In this document: piece after piece, positions 1 through 7,521 of the stretch
Layout of the letters: the number at the start of each line of letters is the position of its first letter
Numbering within the stretch: position 1 is the first letter of the stretch
Source of the DNA: Roseibacillus sp.
GTDB lineage: Bacteria; Verrucomicrobiota; Verrucomicrobiia; Verrucomicrobiales; Akkermansiaceae
DNA: 8,154 nt
Direction of reading: 5' to 3'
NCBI GenBank assembly: GCA_002729275.1
Contig: PBTP01000005.1
Span: 1-8,154 of the forward strand
Position numbers and translations under genes: made by a program
Notes under the pieces: model-generated
The model's database searches: none
Seen by the model: the letters and a program-made list of their open reading frames with translations, nothing else
What the model was told of the DNA's origin: nothing

Positions 1-357
1 TGTGCTGCCTGTGTTGGTTCGAGCAAAACGTTCTTGCCAGACGGTAGCGAAGGCTATGTGGTAACTTGCAGTGGCAGCATGTTGAGTTGGGGAGACTGTG
101 AGGCCAAAGCTGGGAGCCTTTGTGGAGCGGGTGGGTATGAGATTGTTTCGAAAAATGCTAACCAGCAAAACGTTAGTTCGTCGGAGCGTTCAATAATGAT
201 TGACTGCAATAGTAGCAGAGAGCCCACCACTACTGACAAATTGATTCAGAAAAGTCAGGAAATGCTGGACGAGGGGGTAGATAAGGGCAAAGAACTGTTG
301 GATGAAGGAGAAGACCTTCTGGACGAAGGTGTTGAGAAAGTCAAAGAGCTGTTCTGA
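1..357 (+). CDS. Small Cys-rich lipoprotein-like protein with acidic repeat tail (5' partial)
   Basis: The frame is open from the first base to a TGA at 355-357, so the N terminus lies outside the window. The visible 118 residues begin CAACVGSSK; one of these two cysteines (codons 1 and 4) could be a lipobox cysteine, but the signal peptide is not visible. Next comes a domain with the pattern TCSGSMLSWGDC, then LCGAGGYE, then RSIMIDC. This matches a family of small proteobacterial outer-membrane lipoproteins of unknown function, in which the cysteines probably form disulfides. From about residue 79 the protein turns into a charged tail with repeated LDEGV-type units ending in KEL, probably helical. 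The tail is not part of the usual family domain as I remember it. No enzymatic role can be assigned. The next gene starts 11 bases downstream on the same strand. A TTG at 34 could in principle start translation, but the frame plainly continues upstream. Confidence 0.65.
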   Translation, partial: CAACVGSSKTFLPDGSEGYVVTCSGSMLSWGDCEAKAGSLCGAGGYEIVSKNANQQNVSSSERSIMIDCNSSREPTTTDKLIQKSQEMLDEGVDKGKELLDEGEDLLDEGVEKVKELF

Positions 358-359
358 AT

Positions 360-364
360 GGAGG
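360..364 (+). promoter_or_regulatory. Ribosome binding site GGAGG before the thioesterase frame
   Basis: GGAGG lies four bases before a TTG codon at 369-371, directly after the stop codon of the upstream gene. It favours TTG 369 over the ATG at 405, which has only a weak CAGG upstream. The spacing is short, so the start remains uncertain. Confidence 0.45.
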
Positions 365-368
365 CCTG

Positions 369-805
369 TTGAGCGCTCCTGAAACAGACCGGTTCAGGCC
401 CAGTATGGAAGAGATCAGCCTCTTTCTGGCAAGAGAATTTTCGCAGACAAAATGTCGGATTGTGGAGGTGGGCAATCAGATGGCCTGGATTGATAACGAG
501 ATTGGAGAGGCAGAATTGGCCGCGGAGGAACAGTGTCTGGCCCAGTGCTATGGAGGTACGGACGTAGCGCTTTACGCAGTCCTCCTTGAAGAGATTGGGA
601 TCGTTCTATTGACAGTGATCACCGGTTTGACAATCAACTTCTTGCGCAAACCACCAGCTACTCAGCACATCACTGCTGTCTGTACTTTACTCAAAGTTGG
701 TCGGACCCTTGCTGGTGGAGAGGTCCGACTCTACTCTGAAGGCTACAAGAACCGGTGGATCATGCGGTGGGTACCCACTCGATTCCGCCGGCTAAGCGTT
801 CCTAG
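369..805 (+). pseudogene. PaaI-family hotdog thioesterase, frameshifted
   Basis: Intact relatives are small acyl-CoA thioesterases of the hotdog fold. Frame 369 gives a plausible N-terminal half (MEEISLFLAREF, then EVGNQMAWIDNEIGEAEL). Family members then carry a conserved GGTVSGP-type active-site segment followed by ALADVALY. Here the GRGGTVSGPVL segment is present only in another frame (518-550), after the loss of one G near 518. The reading returns to the first frame at 558, giving TDVALYAVLLEEIG, INFLRKP and GEVRLYSEG. Near 749 another G appears lost, and the expected C terminus (EPVDHAVGTHSIPPAKRS, ending at TAG 803-805) again lies in the second frame. The uninterrupted reading to 812 therefore replaces the catalytic stretch with AAEEQCLAQCYGG and ends in a non-family tail. 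It is probably non-functional, unless the indels are sequencing errors. The gene converges on the aldolase gene. Confidence 0.75.
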
Positions 806-817
806 AAGTTGATCTCG

Positions 818-1849
818 CTAGCTCAGGTTTTCCAGTGCCTTGGACATCTTCTCAGGAACCTGCTGGATTTGCTCACGACTCACCATCATGTTAGCCACAG
901 CCCTTAGTGCTTCCGGCCCAAAATCCAGCATCCCAACTCCCTGCTTCTCCAAAGCCTCAGAGAGGGCTACGGCTGAAGTCCCTGGCGTCTGGAAAACGAT
1001 TATGTTCGTTTGCACACTGTCCAAATTAACTTCAACTCCTTCCACCTGGCTCAGTCCTTCTGCCAGCAGGCGTGCGTTAGCGTGATCTTCTGCGAGCTGC
1101 TCTCGGTGATTTTCCAAGGCATACAAAGCCCCAGCCGCAATGATGCCTGCCTGTCGCATTCCTCCTCCAAACATTTTGCGGAAGTGACGCGCTCGTTGAA
1201 TGAAGGCTTGGCTACCTGCCAAAGCTGAGCCGACTGGTGCTCCCAAGCCTTTGGAAAAGCAGACACTGACGCTATCGAAGTCAGATACCAGTTCGGCTTC
1301 CGGTTTGCCCAGCGCAATGCTGGCGTTCCAGAGTCGGGCACCATCCAGGTGCAGTGCAAGGTCATGCTCTCGGCAAACGGCACCAATTTTACGAATTTCT
1401 TCCAGCGGATAGATTCGTCCACCTCCACGGTTGTGGGTGTTCTCAAGGCAGACCAGTCGTGTGATTGGATGGTGGACGTCCGGTTTGCGAATTGATTTCA
1501 CCAACTGATCAGCAGTGAAGACACCGTGGTCTCCAGAGATCAAACGGCAGGAAGCACCAGACAGAGCTGCTGGACCCCCACCTTCGTAATAGTAAATATG
1601 GGCCTGAGCCTCCAAAATCACCTCATCACCCGGTTGAGTGTGAGTGCGTAGCCCAACTTGGTTAGTCATCGTACCAGAAGGCATGAAGACTGCTGCTTCC
1701 TTGCCCAGGATGGCAGCTGTTTTCTCTTCAAGGCGAAGTATAGTTGGATCTTCGTGATGAACGTCATCACCTACCTCAGCTTCAGCAATGGCTTTGCGCA
1801 TTTCGACAGTTGGTTTGGTAACAGTATCACTTCGCAGGTCAATCCACAT
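818..1849 (-). CDS. ltaE: Low-specificity L-threonine aldolase
   Basis: This PLP-dependent enzyme of the beta-eliminating lyase family (fold type I) splits L-threonine or allo-threonine into glycine and acetaldehyde in the cytoplasm. At 343 residues it is of normal length. Visible family marks are the N-terminal [11 protein letters not shown]; the phosphate-binding SGT at residues 58-60; [10 protein letters not shown] with His84 in the position that stacks on the PLP ring; [11 protein letters not shown] with Asp169 and Arg172; and [12 protein letters not shown] with Lys200 as the Schiff-base lysine. Arg316 in [12 protein letters not shown] probably binds the substrate carboxylate. The usual RxVTH-type sequence after this Arg is altered to RAVAN here. 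I chose ATG 1847-1849 because AGGAGG sits five bases upstream; a TTG one codon earlier would leave only two bases. The gene is last in the opp cluster, 77 bases after oppF on the same strand, so co-transcription is likely. The function is clear; its physiological role with the transporter is inferred. Confidence 0.93.
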   Translation of the reverse strand: MWIDLRSDTVTKPTVEMRKAIAEAEVGDDVHHEDPTILRLEEKTAAILGKEAAVFMPSGTMTNQVGLRTHTQPGDEVILEAQAHIYYYEGGGPAALSGASCRLISGDHGVFTADQLVKSIRKPDVHHPITRLVCLENTHNRGGGRIYPLEEIRKIGAVCREHDLALHLDGARLWNASIALGKPEAELVSDFDSVSVCFSKGLGAPVGSALAGSQAFIQRARHFRKMFGGGMRQAGIIAAGALYALENHREQLAEDHANARLLAEGLSQVEGVEVNLDSVQTNIIVFQTPGTSAVALSEALEKQGVGMLDFGPEALRAVANMMVSREQIQQVPEKMSKALENLS

Positions 1850-1854
1850 CAAAT

Positions 1855-1860
1855 CCTCCT
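1855..1860 (-). promoter_or_regulatory. Strong ribosome binding site of ltaE
   Basis: A perfect AGGAGG on the minus strand lies five bases before the ATG at 1847-1849. It decides between this ATG and the TTG one codon upstream. Its strength suggests that ltaE is translated independently of oppF. Confidence 0.8.
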
Positions 1861-1926
1861 AAAGAGTGAGGTGTTAGAAAAAAATTCAGCGTGCCGAGGT
1901 CTGCTTTGGATGTCAAATCCGAATGA

Positions 1927-2931
1927 TCAGACAGAATCCATTCGTGCATGGTGACAAGCTACTAATTGGCCTGTTCGGATTTGCCGAAATTCCGGCCGTT
2001 GTTGCCGACATTCGCTGGTCACTTGTGGACAACGTTCGGCAAAAACACAGCCAATGTGTTGCTTGGCAGGACTGGGCACATCCCCAGCGATCACTCGTTC
2101 GCCTAGGAGACGTCGGGTCTTTGGGTCTCCGGAGGGAATCGCACGCAGAAGGGCTTGCGTATAGGGATGGGCAGGGGCTTGGAAGAGTTCCTTACGGCTA
2201 GCGATCTCCATGATACGGCCCAGGTACATCACCGCAACTCGATCTGCCAGATGCTGAATCACTGCCAGGTCGTGACTGATGAAAAGATAACTTAACCCTT
2301 GTTGCTGTTGTAGCTCAAGGAATAGGTTGAGGATTTGCGCCTGAATCGAGACATCTAGTGATGAAACCGCTTCATCACAGAGTACGATTTCAGGACGTAG
2401 AGCTAGCGCCCGAGCAATACTGATACGCTGACGTTGACCGCCAGAAAATTCATGCGGAAAGCGTTTCAGATGTTCTGATCGCAACCCAACCTGTTCCAGC
2501 AGCTTCGTTGCAAAATCCTTGGTCTCTGAAGCACGGATGTGTCCGTGATAGCGCGCTGCACTGCTGATGATCTCTTCAATGGTCAGTCTTGGATTGAGAG
2601 AAGCGTGGGGATTTTGAAAAATCAACTGCATCCGCAGTCTTTGTTTCCGGAGCTCTGTAGAACTCAGCACACCGAGTTCGGTATCTTTCAGCCAGACTCT
2701 TCCTCCGGTAGGAGGATGTAGGTAGAGCAAGCTGCGCGCAAGCGTAGACTTTCCACAACCAGACTCTCCCACTAGCCCCAAGGTCTCGCCCGCATTCAAC
2801 ACAAAGCTGACTCCGTCCACTGCCCGGACAAAGCCTACTGTAGTACCTAGCAGGCCTTGGCGAATAGGGAAGTAAGTCTGTAGTTCCTGCACTCGGAGGA
2901 TAGAAGTGCTGGAGGAGGAGGAACTTGTCAT
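1927..2931 (-). CDS. oppF: Oligopeptide ABC transporter, ATP-binding subunit OppF
   Basis: This is one of the two cytoplasmic ATPases of the peptide importer. Its 334 residues match the usual OppF length. Visible are an N-terminal region with FPIRQGLLG and VRAVDGVSF typical of OppF/DppF; Walker A GESGCGKST around residues 55-63; the Q-loop in LIFQNPHASLNP (Gln106); the signature EFSGGQRQR at 161-169; Walker B VLCDEAVSSLD with Asp186 and Glu187; and the switch His220 in ISHDL. The C-terminal domain has HPYTQALL and cysteines 295, 301, 308 and 326, the cysteine-rich tail of oligopeptide ATPases. The frame stays open back to 3087, but that would overlap oppD by about 155 bases and add a 52-residue non-family extension. 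ATG 2929-2931 has an SD and follows the oppD stop by one base. Odd: residues 3-8 are six serines, partly encoded by four TCC codons. Confidence 0.95.
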   Translation of the reverse strand: MTSSSSSSTSILRVQELQTYFPIRQGLLGTTVGFVRAVDGVSFVLNAGETLGLVGESGCGKSTLARSLLYLHPPTGGRVWLKDTELGVLSSTELRKQRLRMQLIFQNPHASLNPRLTIEEIISSAARYHGHIRASETKDFATKLLEQVGLRSEHLKRFPHEFSGGQRQRISIARALALRPEIVLCDEAVSSLDVSIQAQILNLFLELQQQQGLSYLFISHDLAVIQHLADRVAVMYLGRIMEIASRKELFQAPAHPYTQALLRAIPSGDPKTRRLLGERVIAGDVPSPAKQHIGCVFAERCPQVTSECRQQRPEFRQIRTGQLVACHHARMDSV

Positions 2932-2932
2932 C

Positions 2933-3922
2933 TCAGGTATCCTGACGAAATTCGTACCAGCGGTAACAACGGCTTCGATGTGAGAAGCCCAATAATTCAG
3001 GTGTCTTGACGGAACAATCGGGTCCTGGCCAGGGACAACGATCAAGGAAGCGGCAGCCCTCGGATAACTCCTGTAGGGAAGGAACATTTCCTGGAATGTG
3101 ATAGAGTCGTTCTCGCTGGCCTGAAATCTCCGTTAGACTAGGTCTTGATTTGAGTAGTCCACGGGTATAGGGATGCCGTGGACGTTCGAAAATTGCTCGA
3201 ACCGAGGTTTCTTCAATGATGTCTCCGGCATACATGATTGCGACCCGATCGGCCATTTCGGCGATCACCCGAAGATCGTGGCTGATGAAGAGCAGAGCCA
3301 TTCCATGCTGCTTTTGTAGTTGGCGTAACAAGTGAAGAATCTGGACCTGAATCGTGACATCCAGTGCGGTTGTTGGTTCATCGGCAATCAACAATGCTGG
3401 CTCACAGGCCAAGGCCATGGCAATCATAACACGTTGACACATGCCTCCGCTCAACTCATGCGGATAGCGTGACCATTGACGCCCAGGATCTGGTAGCCCG
3501 ACTTCGGAGAGTAGCGACAGACCTTGATCACGAGCTTGCTGGGCAGAAAACCCTTTGTGACGTCGCAGTGGCTCAGAAATTTGCTTGCCGATTGTCAATA
3601 CAGGATTCAAAGCAGAGCTTGGGTCCTGAAAAATCATTGAGATCTGGTTGCCGCGTAGTTCTCTTCGTTTTCGTTCGGAGATTTTTAACAGATCTTCTCC
3701 GTCAAAGCGAATTTCACCACTTGTTATCTTTCCAGGTGAACTGATCAGTCCCATGATCGCCAAGGCTGTCAGAGACTTTCCACAACCAGACTCTCCAACC
3801 AACCCGAGGGTTTTCCCCCGGTCCAGTTGTAGATCCAAGCCATGGATGGCGGTCACTTTCCCACTGCGCAGAAAGAAGTCAACTTTCAGATTTTCTAACT
3901 GCAGCAAGGGTTCTTTTCCCAT
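2933..3922 (-). CDS. oppD: Oligopeptide ABC transporter, ATP-binding subunit OppD
   Basis: This is the second cytoplasmic ATPase, which would pair with OppF under the OppB/OppC channel. It has 329 residues. Visible are DFFLRSGKVTAIHGLDL near the N terminus; Walker A GESGCGKSLTA with Lys49; the Q-loop in MIFQDPSSALNP (Gln99); the signature ELSGGMCQRV at 156-165; Walker B LLIADEPTTALD with Asp181 and Glu182; and the switch His215. The C-terminal part has HPYTRGLL and cysteines 290, 296, 303 and 319, the pattern linked to an Fe-S cluster in some dipeptide ATPases. The usual signature is LSGGMRQRV, so the Arg after GGM is replaced by Cys162. The ATG follows the oppC stop directly (TGAATG), with AGGA four bases before that stop, which suggests coupled translation. 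The end is separated from oppF by one base. Confidence 0.95.
   Translation of the reverse strand: MGKEPLLQLENLKVDFFLRSGKVTAIHGLDLQLDRGKTLGLVGESGCGKSLTALAIMGLISSPGKITSGEIRFDGEDLLKISERKRRELRGNQISMIFQDPSSALNPVLTIGKQISEPLRRHKGFSAQQARDQGLSLLSEVGLPDPGRQWSRYPHELSGGMCQRVMIAMALACEPALLIADEPTTALDVTIQVQILHLLRQLQKQHGMALLFISHDLRVIAEMADRVAIMYAGDIIEETSVRAIFERPRHPYTRGLLKSRPSLTEISGQRERLYHIPGNVPSLQELSEGCRFLDRCPWPGPDCSVKTPELLGFSHRSRCYRWYEFRQDT
2940..2943 (-). promoter_or_regulatory. Ribosome binding site of oppF
   Basis: AGGA on the minus strand lies eight bases before ATG 2929-2931, inside the last codons of oppD. It supports the short OppF start over the upstream in-frame ATG at 3087, which lies deep within oppD. 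Confidence 0.55.
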
Positions 3923-4861
3923 TCAGTCCTGTAACTTTGGATCAAAGGCATCGCGCAGACCATCTCCTACGAAGTTGAAGGCCAGAACGGTCAGGGTCAT
4001 TGCGGTAGCTGGCGCTAAGATCAGGTGAGGGTAGGAGCGGATGCCTTCCAGTCCTTCAGAAATCATTGCACCCCAACTTGGAACAGGTGGGTTGACTCCG
4101 AGTCCGATGAAACTTAGTACTGATTCGAAGATGATGTAGGAAGGAATTTCCACAGATTCCGCGACAATGCAGGTACCCAGCAGGTTAGGGAACAGGCGGC
4201 GAAAAAGGATGGTGGGTGTGCCGAAACCTTGTACCAGATCGGCTTCAATAAATTCACGGCGCCGCAACGAGAGTGTTTCTGCCCGGGCAATCCGAGCCAT
4301 CCGTAGCCAGGAAGTGAGTCCAATTCCAATGAAAATGGATAGCAGTCCCCCCAATTGGCTATCCCATCCATAGAAGATAGCCTTGAATCCTTTGAATTCT
4401 TCCGGATTCCCAGCTCGGAAGTAGACCATGATCAGGATCACGAACAGCAGGGGCGGGACCGCGTTGAGAATATCGACGAACCGCATCATCCACTCGTCCA
4501 GCCTTCCACCGTAGTAGCCTGCGACCATGCCATAGCTGACGCCCAGCGTAAAGCTGGCCAGTGAGGCACAGACGGCCACAGTCAGGGAAATCCGGGCCCC
4601 ATAGAGAATCCGACTCCAGACATCACGACCAAGAAAATCCGTACCTAGCAAGAAGCCCTCTTCTCCAGGCTTTAGGTAGGTGGCAAGAAAGTCTTCTTCA
4701 GCGAAGTGCTGGGGGGCAAGCCAATCAACGAAGATGGTGACCAGAAAAAGAATCAGCAGGAACAAAAAACTGCTCAATGCCAATCGGTTTCTGGCAAAGC
4801 GGCGGAAAGCAAGTCGATTGAGACTTTTACTGATAGCTGGTGAGGCAGAAGTTTCAATCAT
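3923..4861 (-). CDS. oppC: Oligopeptide ABC transporter, permease OppC
   Basis: This is an inner-membrane permease subunit that forms the channel with OppB. It has 312 residues. The N terminus carries RRFARNRLAL followed by a first membrane segment at about 27-48. Next come LGTDFLGRDVWSRILYGAR (72-90), typical of OppC/DppC, and about five further hydrophobic segments (roughly 92-116, 129-148, 171-188, 227-254 and 279-299). The cytoplasmic EAA loop that contacts the ATPases is RREFIEADLVQGFG with RRLFPNLLG after it (201-229). The end, FNFVGDGLRDAFDP, is closer to E. coli OppC than to DppC. Compared with E. coli OppC as I recall it, about 23 extra residues (about 149-171) lie between the third and fourth segments, including NPEEFKGFKAIFYGWDS. 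No clear SD precedes the ATG. The start is 21 bases after the oppB stop, so translation may depend on oppB. Confidence 0.94.
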   Translation of the reverse strand: MIETSASPAISKSLNRLAFRRFARNRLALSSFLFLLILFLVTIFVDWLAPQHFAEEDFLATYLKPGEEGFLLGTDFLGRDVWSRILYGARISLTVAVCASLASFTLGVSYGMVAGYYGGRLDEWMMRFVDILNAVPPLLFVILIMVYFRAGNPEEFKGFKAIFYGWDSQLGGLLSIFIGIGLTSWLRMARIARAETLSLRRREFIEADLVQGFGTPTILFRRLFPNLLGTCIVAESVEIPSYIIFESVLSFIGLGVNPPVPSWGAMISEGLEGIRSYPHLILAPATAMTLTVLAFNFVGDGLRDAFDPKLQD

Positions 4862-4882
4862 GGAAGGCTACTGGGAAGATTG

Positions 4883-5800
4883 TCATTCTAATCGAATCCG
4901 TGGATCCGCCCACGCGTAGAGAATGTCTACTAGCGTGTTCATCAGGATGATCAGAAAGCCATAAAGCAGGTAGATTCCCATGACCACAGGATAATCACGA
5001 TTACTGATGCTGGTGATGAAGTAGCTGCCCAAACCAGGGATAGCGAAGATTTCTTCCACTACCAGAGTGCCCGTGAGCAGAACGGCTAAAATGGGCCCCA
5101 TGATGGTGAGCACGGGGAGTAATGCGTTACGTAGTGCATGTTGCCCAAGGACAGAGACTTCTGAAAGACCTTTGGCTCGTGCCGTACGGATAAAGTCTTC
5201 TTGAATGACCTGGAGCATGCTGGAGCGAGTCAGCCTGGAAATCACTGCTGCAATGCCCAGTCCCAAAGTAATTGTTGGAAGCACCTTGGAATCCCAGGTT
5301 GTCCAGCGAGCAATGGGCAACCATTTGAGAAAGAGTCCAAAGAAGAGGATCAGCATTGGGGCTAGCGCCAAGTTGGGGATGCTTGTACCTAGGACAGCCA
5401 GCAAGGTGGCTACATAATCTGGTAGTCTGTTGTGGTAGGCAGCTGCAAGAACTCCCAGTGGAAGCCCAAACAAGAGTCCAAAAAGTATGGCATAGCAGCC
5501 AAGTTCCAGTGAGATCGGTAGACGCTGAGCAATCAGATCGACAACAGGCAGATCACGTTGGGAGTAGCTGACACCTAAATCTCCCTGCAGTGCATTACCA
5601 ACGTAGCGCACAAACTGCTCCCAGAGTGGCCGATCCAAGCCATAATAGGCTTCGATATTGCGCATGATCTCAGGTGGTAGGCTTTTTTCTGTGTCGAAAG
5701 GCCCCCCGGGAAGTGCCTTCAGTAGTAGAAAGACGAGGGCAGCGATCACGAGCAACGACAGGGCACCGCTACCTAATCGCCGCACCAGGAAGTTCAGCAT
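4883..5800 (-). CDS. oppB: Oligopeptide ABC transporter, permease OppB
   Basis: This is an inner-membrane permease, partner of OppC. Its 305 residues match the usual length of about 306. The N-terminal membrane segment (about 9-30) is followed by the periplasmic stretch PGGPFDTEKSLPPEIM and NIEAYYGLDRPLWEQF, which is characteristic of OppB. Further hydrophobic segments lie at about 99-121, 132-160, 173-189, 227-249 and 272-297. The EAA loop is DFIRTARAKGLSE with RNALLPVLT after it (202-232). The ending LVDILYAWADPRIRLE is also typical. The ATG lies ten bases after the oppA stop without a convincing SD, so it is probably translated by coupling with oppA. Confidence 0.95.
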   Translation of the reverse strand: MLNFLVRRLGSGALSLLVIAALVFLLLKALPGGPFDTEKSLPPEIMRNIEAYYGLDRPLWEQFVRYVGNALQGDLGVSYSQRDLPVVDLIAQRLPISLELGCYAILFGLLFGLPLGVLAAAYHNRLPDYVATLLAVLGTSIPNLALAPMLILFFGLFLKWLPIARWTTWDSKVLPTITLGLGIAAVISRLTRSSMLQVIQEDFIRTARAKGLSEVSVLGQHALRNALLPVLTIMGPILAVLLTGTLVVEEIFAIPGLGSYFITSISNRDYPVVMGIYLLYGFLIILMNTLVDILYAWADPRIRLE

Positions 5801-5810
5801 TGGCTTGGAA

Positions 5811-7442
5811 TCATGGGCGTCCCGTTAAGCGCCAGTAGCGGATCTGCTGTCCGCCCAACGCCATGTGATACCAGTCTTTCAGCCGGGGATTGACCAGGTA
5901 CTTGGAAGTATAGAAGTAGATCGGAATGATTGCAGCCTCTTCTTCGTTGAGGATCTGCTCGGCTCGACGATAGAGTTGGATACGTTCATCCGAATCTGTC
6001 GAACCCATCGCTTTCTCAGTTAACTGGGCATACTCGCTGTTTTGCCAACGAATACGATTGGTGGACTTGGTCGGGTGAAAGACTTCCATCAGCCAGTTAT
6101 TCGCATCAGGATAGTCAGCACACCAGCCAAAGCGGAACAAATGTGGAGCATCCGGTTGAGTAGTTGACTTCAGGTAGACCTTCCATTCCTGGTTTTCGAT
6201 TCTAATGTTAATTCCAAGGTTGCGTCTGAGCATGGCTTGCACTGCCTGAGCGATCTTGGCGTGATTTTCAGAGGTGTTGTGCATGTAGGTGATGGTGGGG
6301 AATCCTTCACCACCTGGATAACCAGCTTCTGCAAGCCAACGACGGGCCTGCTCTGGATCATAGCCAATCCCGACACCTTCCTTCGGATCTACGGAGCCGA
6401 AGATTGGTGGTCGAGTGAAAGTTGTGGCTGGTTCTTCTCCTCCCTTGGTGATTCGTTCCACCAAGGTCTTACGGTCTATGGCTGCAGAAAGCGCCTTACG
6501 GACCAGTGGATTGTTAGTGGGTTCCCGTTCGTTGTTCACTCCTAGGTAGTAGGTACAGAGGTCTGGTTGAGCAGAATATCGGTTTGCATACTCCCTGCGA
6601 ACTCGGTCGATCTCTGCGACAGGAATCGACAGGAAGGTTCCCCCGACGATGTCGAGTTCTCCATTCTCAAACATTGCCAGGCCTGTGGACGATTCGGGAA
6701 TGATGTAATAATTCACCTCCTCAATCTGAGCAGGTTGCTGGGTGATAGAGTCCTTGTAATCTGGATTGCGCTTGAGGATCAACTGGTTGCCTTTTTCCCA
6801 GGTGGCTAGCTGATAGGAACCGTTGGTCAGGATGTGTTCTGGCTCTGTCCAAGCAGTGCCAAAGGCCTCAATGGAGCGCTGAGGCAGTGGTCGATAGGTC
6901 CAGAGACCTGCCATTGCCGGGAAAAATCCGGCTGGTTGTGTAAGCCGAAATTCAACAGTGTAATCGTCGACTGCACGTACCCCCAAACTGTTGAAGTCCT
7001 TGCTTTCACCCGTATTGATCGCTTCAGCTCCTTCCAGAATGTAGAGGACATAGGCGTAGGGTGAGGCCGTCTCCGGATTGATGTTGCGGCGAATCGCATA
7101 TTCAATGTCATGGGCTGTAACTGGAACCCCATCACTCCAGAAGACATCCTTGCGCATCTCGAAGGTATAGGTGCGACTGTCCGCACTGGCGGACCATTTT
7201 ACAGCCAACTCCGGAATCACTTCATAGGTCTTTGGATCATAGTCGGTCAGACCAAGAAAGAGTTGTTCAATGACCTCAATGGAAGAGGAGTCCTGTGCCA
7301 AGCCTGGGTCCAGAGTTGGGATGGCACTCATTTGAGGCAAACGTAGGGTTTTTGTAATGTCTTGGGCAATGACAGCAGGAGCTGAGAGCAGCAACAGCCC
7401 ACTAAGCAGGCAAAGAGTTCGACGGAGAGCAGCGAGCAGCAT
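5811..7442 (-). CDS. oppA: Periplasmic oligopeptide-binding protein OppA
   Basis: This is the solute-binding protein that captures peptides in the periplasm and delivers them to OppB/OppC. Starting at ATG 7440-7442 it has 543 residues, the same length as I recall for E. coli OppA. The Sec signal peptide is MLLAALRRTL plus a leucine-rich core, with likely cleavage after Ala26 (AVIA/QD). Cys11 is not in a lipobox, so the mature protein should be soluble. SBP family 5 marks are IPTLDPG (41-47); the signature region from PELAVKWSASADSRTYTFEM to HDIEYAIRR (77-119); NGSYQLATWEKGNQLILKRN (207-226); and GWCADYPDANNWL (439-451), which resembles GWCADY in E. coli OppA. The frame continues upstream to 7532, but those 30 residues look unlike a signal sequence and lack an SD, whereas GGAGG precedes ATG 7442. 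Di-, tri- or longer peptides are the probable ligands; exact specificity cannot be read. Confidence 0.95.
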   Translation of the reverse strand: MLLAALRRTLCLLSGLLLLSAPAVIAQDITKTLRLPQMSAIPTLDPGLAQDSSSIEVIEQLFLGLTDYDPKTYEVIPELAVKWSASADSRTYTFEMRKDVFWSDGVPVTAHDIEYAIRRNINPETASPYAYVLYILEGAEAINTGESKDFNSLGVRAVDDYTVEFRLTQPAGFFPAMAGLWTYRPLPQRSIEAFGTAWTEPEHILTNGSYQLATWEKGNQLILKRNPDYKDSITQQPAQIEEVNYYIIPESSTGLAMFENGELDIVGGTFLSIPVAEIDRVRREYANRYSAQPDLCTYYLGVNNEREPTNNPLVRKALSAAIDRKTLVERITKGGEEPATTFTRPPIFGSVDPKEGVGIGYDPEQARRWLAEAGYPGGEGFPTITYMHNTSENHAKIAQAVQAMLRRNLGINIRIENQEWKVYLKSTTQPDAPHLFRFGWCADYPDANNWLMEVFHPTKSTNRIRWQNSEYAQLTEKAMGSTDSDERIQLYRRAEQILNEEEAAIIPIYFYTSKYLVNPRLKDWYHMALGGQQIRYWRLTGRP

Positions 7443-7447
7443 TGGAA

Positions 7448-7452
7448 CCTCC
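7448..7452 (-). promoter_or_regulatory. Strong ribosome binding site of oppA
   Basis: GGAGG on the minus strand lies five bases before ATG 7440-7442. Together with the signal peptide that begins at this ATG, it fixes the oppA start against the upstream in-frame codons. Confidence 0.8.
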
Positions 7453-7500
7453 ACTGGAATCATGATGATTATGATGGGGAACAGAGCCACAAAGCTACCC

Positions 7501-7506
7501 ATCATA
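7501..7506 (-). promoter_or_regulatory. Possible -10 box of the opp operon
   Basis: TATGAT on the minus strand is one base from the sigma-70 consensus TATAAT and lies 58 bases before the oppA ATG. No good -35 box lies 16-18 bases upstream; the hexamer at that distance is TCACTA. The call therefore rests on the -10 match and position alone. Confidence 0.25.
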
Positions 7507-7521
7507 GCTCTGGAAAACAAG

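Noticed and set aside
1051..1446. A 131-codon minus-strand reading frame inside ltaE.
   Set aside because: It overlaps the well-supported aldolase in another frame, has no family resemblance and is a shadow of it.
1850..1926. Possible terminator between oppF and ltaE: on the minus strand a T-run (complement of seven As at 1878-1884) follows GCAGACCTCGGCACGCTGAA.
   Set aside because: The bases before the T-run form no more than a three-base-pair stem with mismatches, so there is no credible hairpin. Weak pausing cannot be excluded.
2932..3087. An N-terminal extension of OppF by 52 residues, starting at ATG 3085-3087.
   Set aside because: It lies wholly within oppD in another frame, does not resemble any OppF N terminus, and a well-placed SD and ATG exist at 2929-2931.
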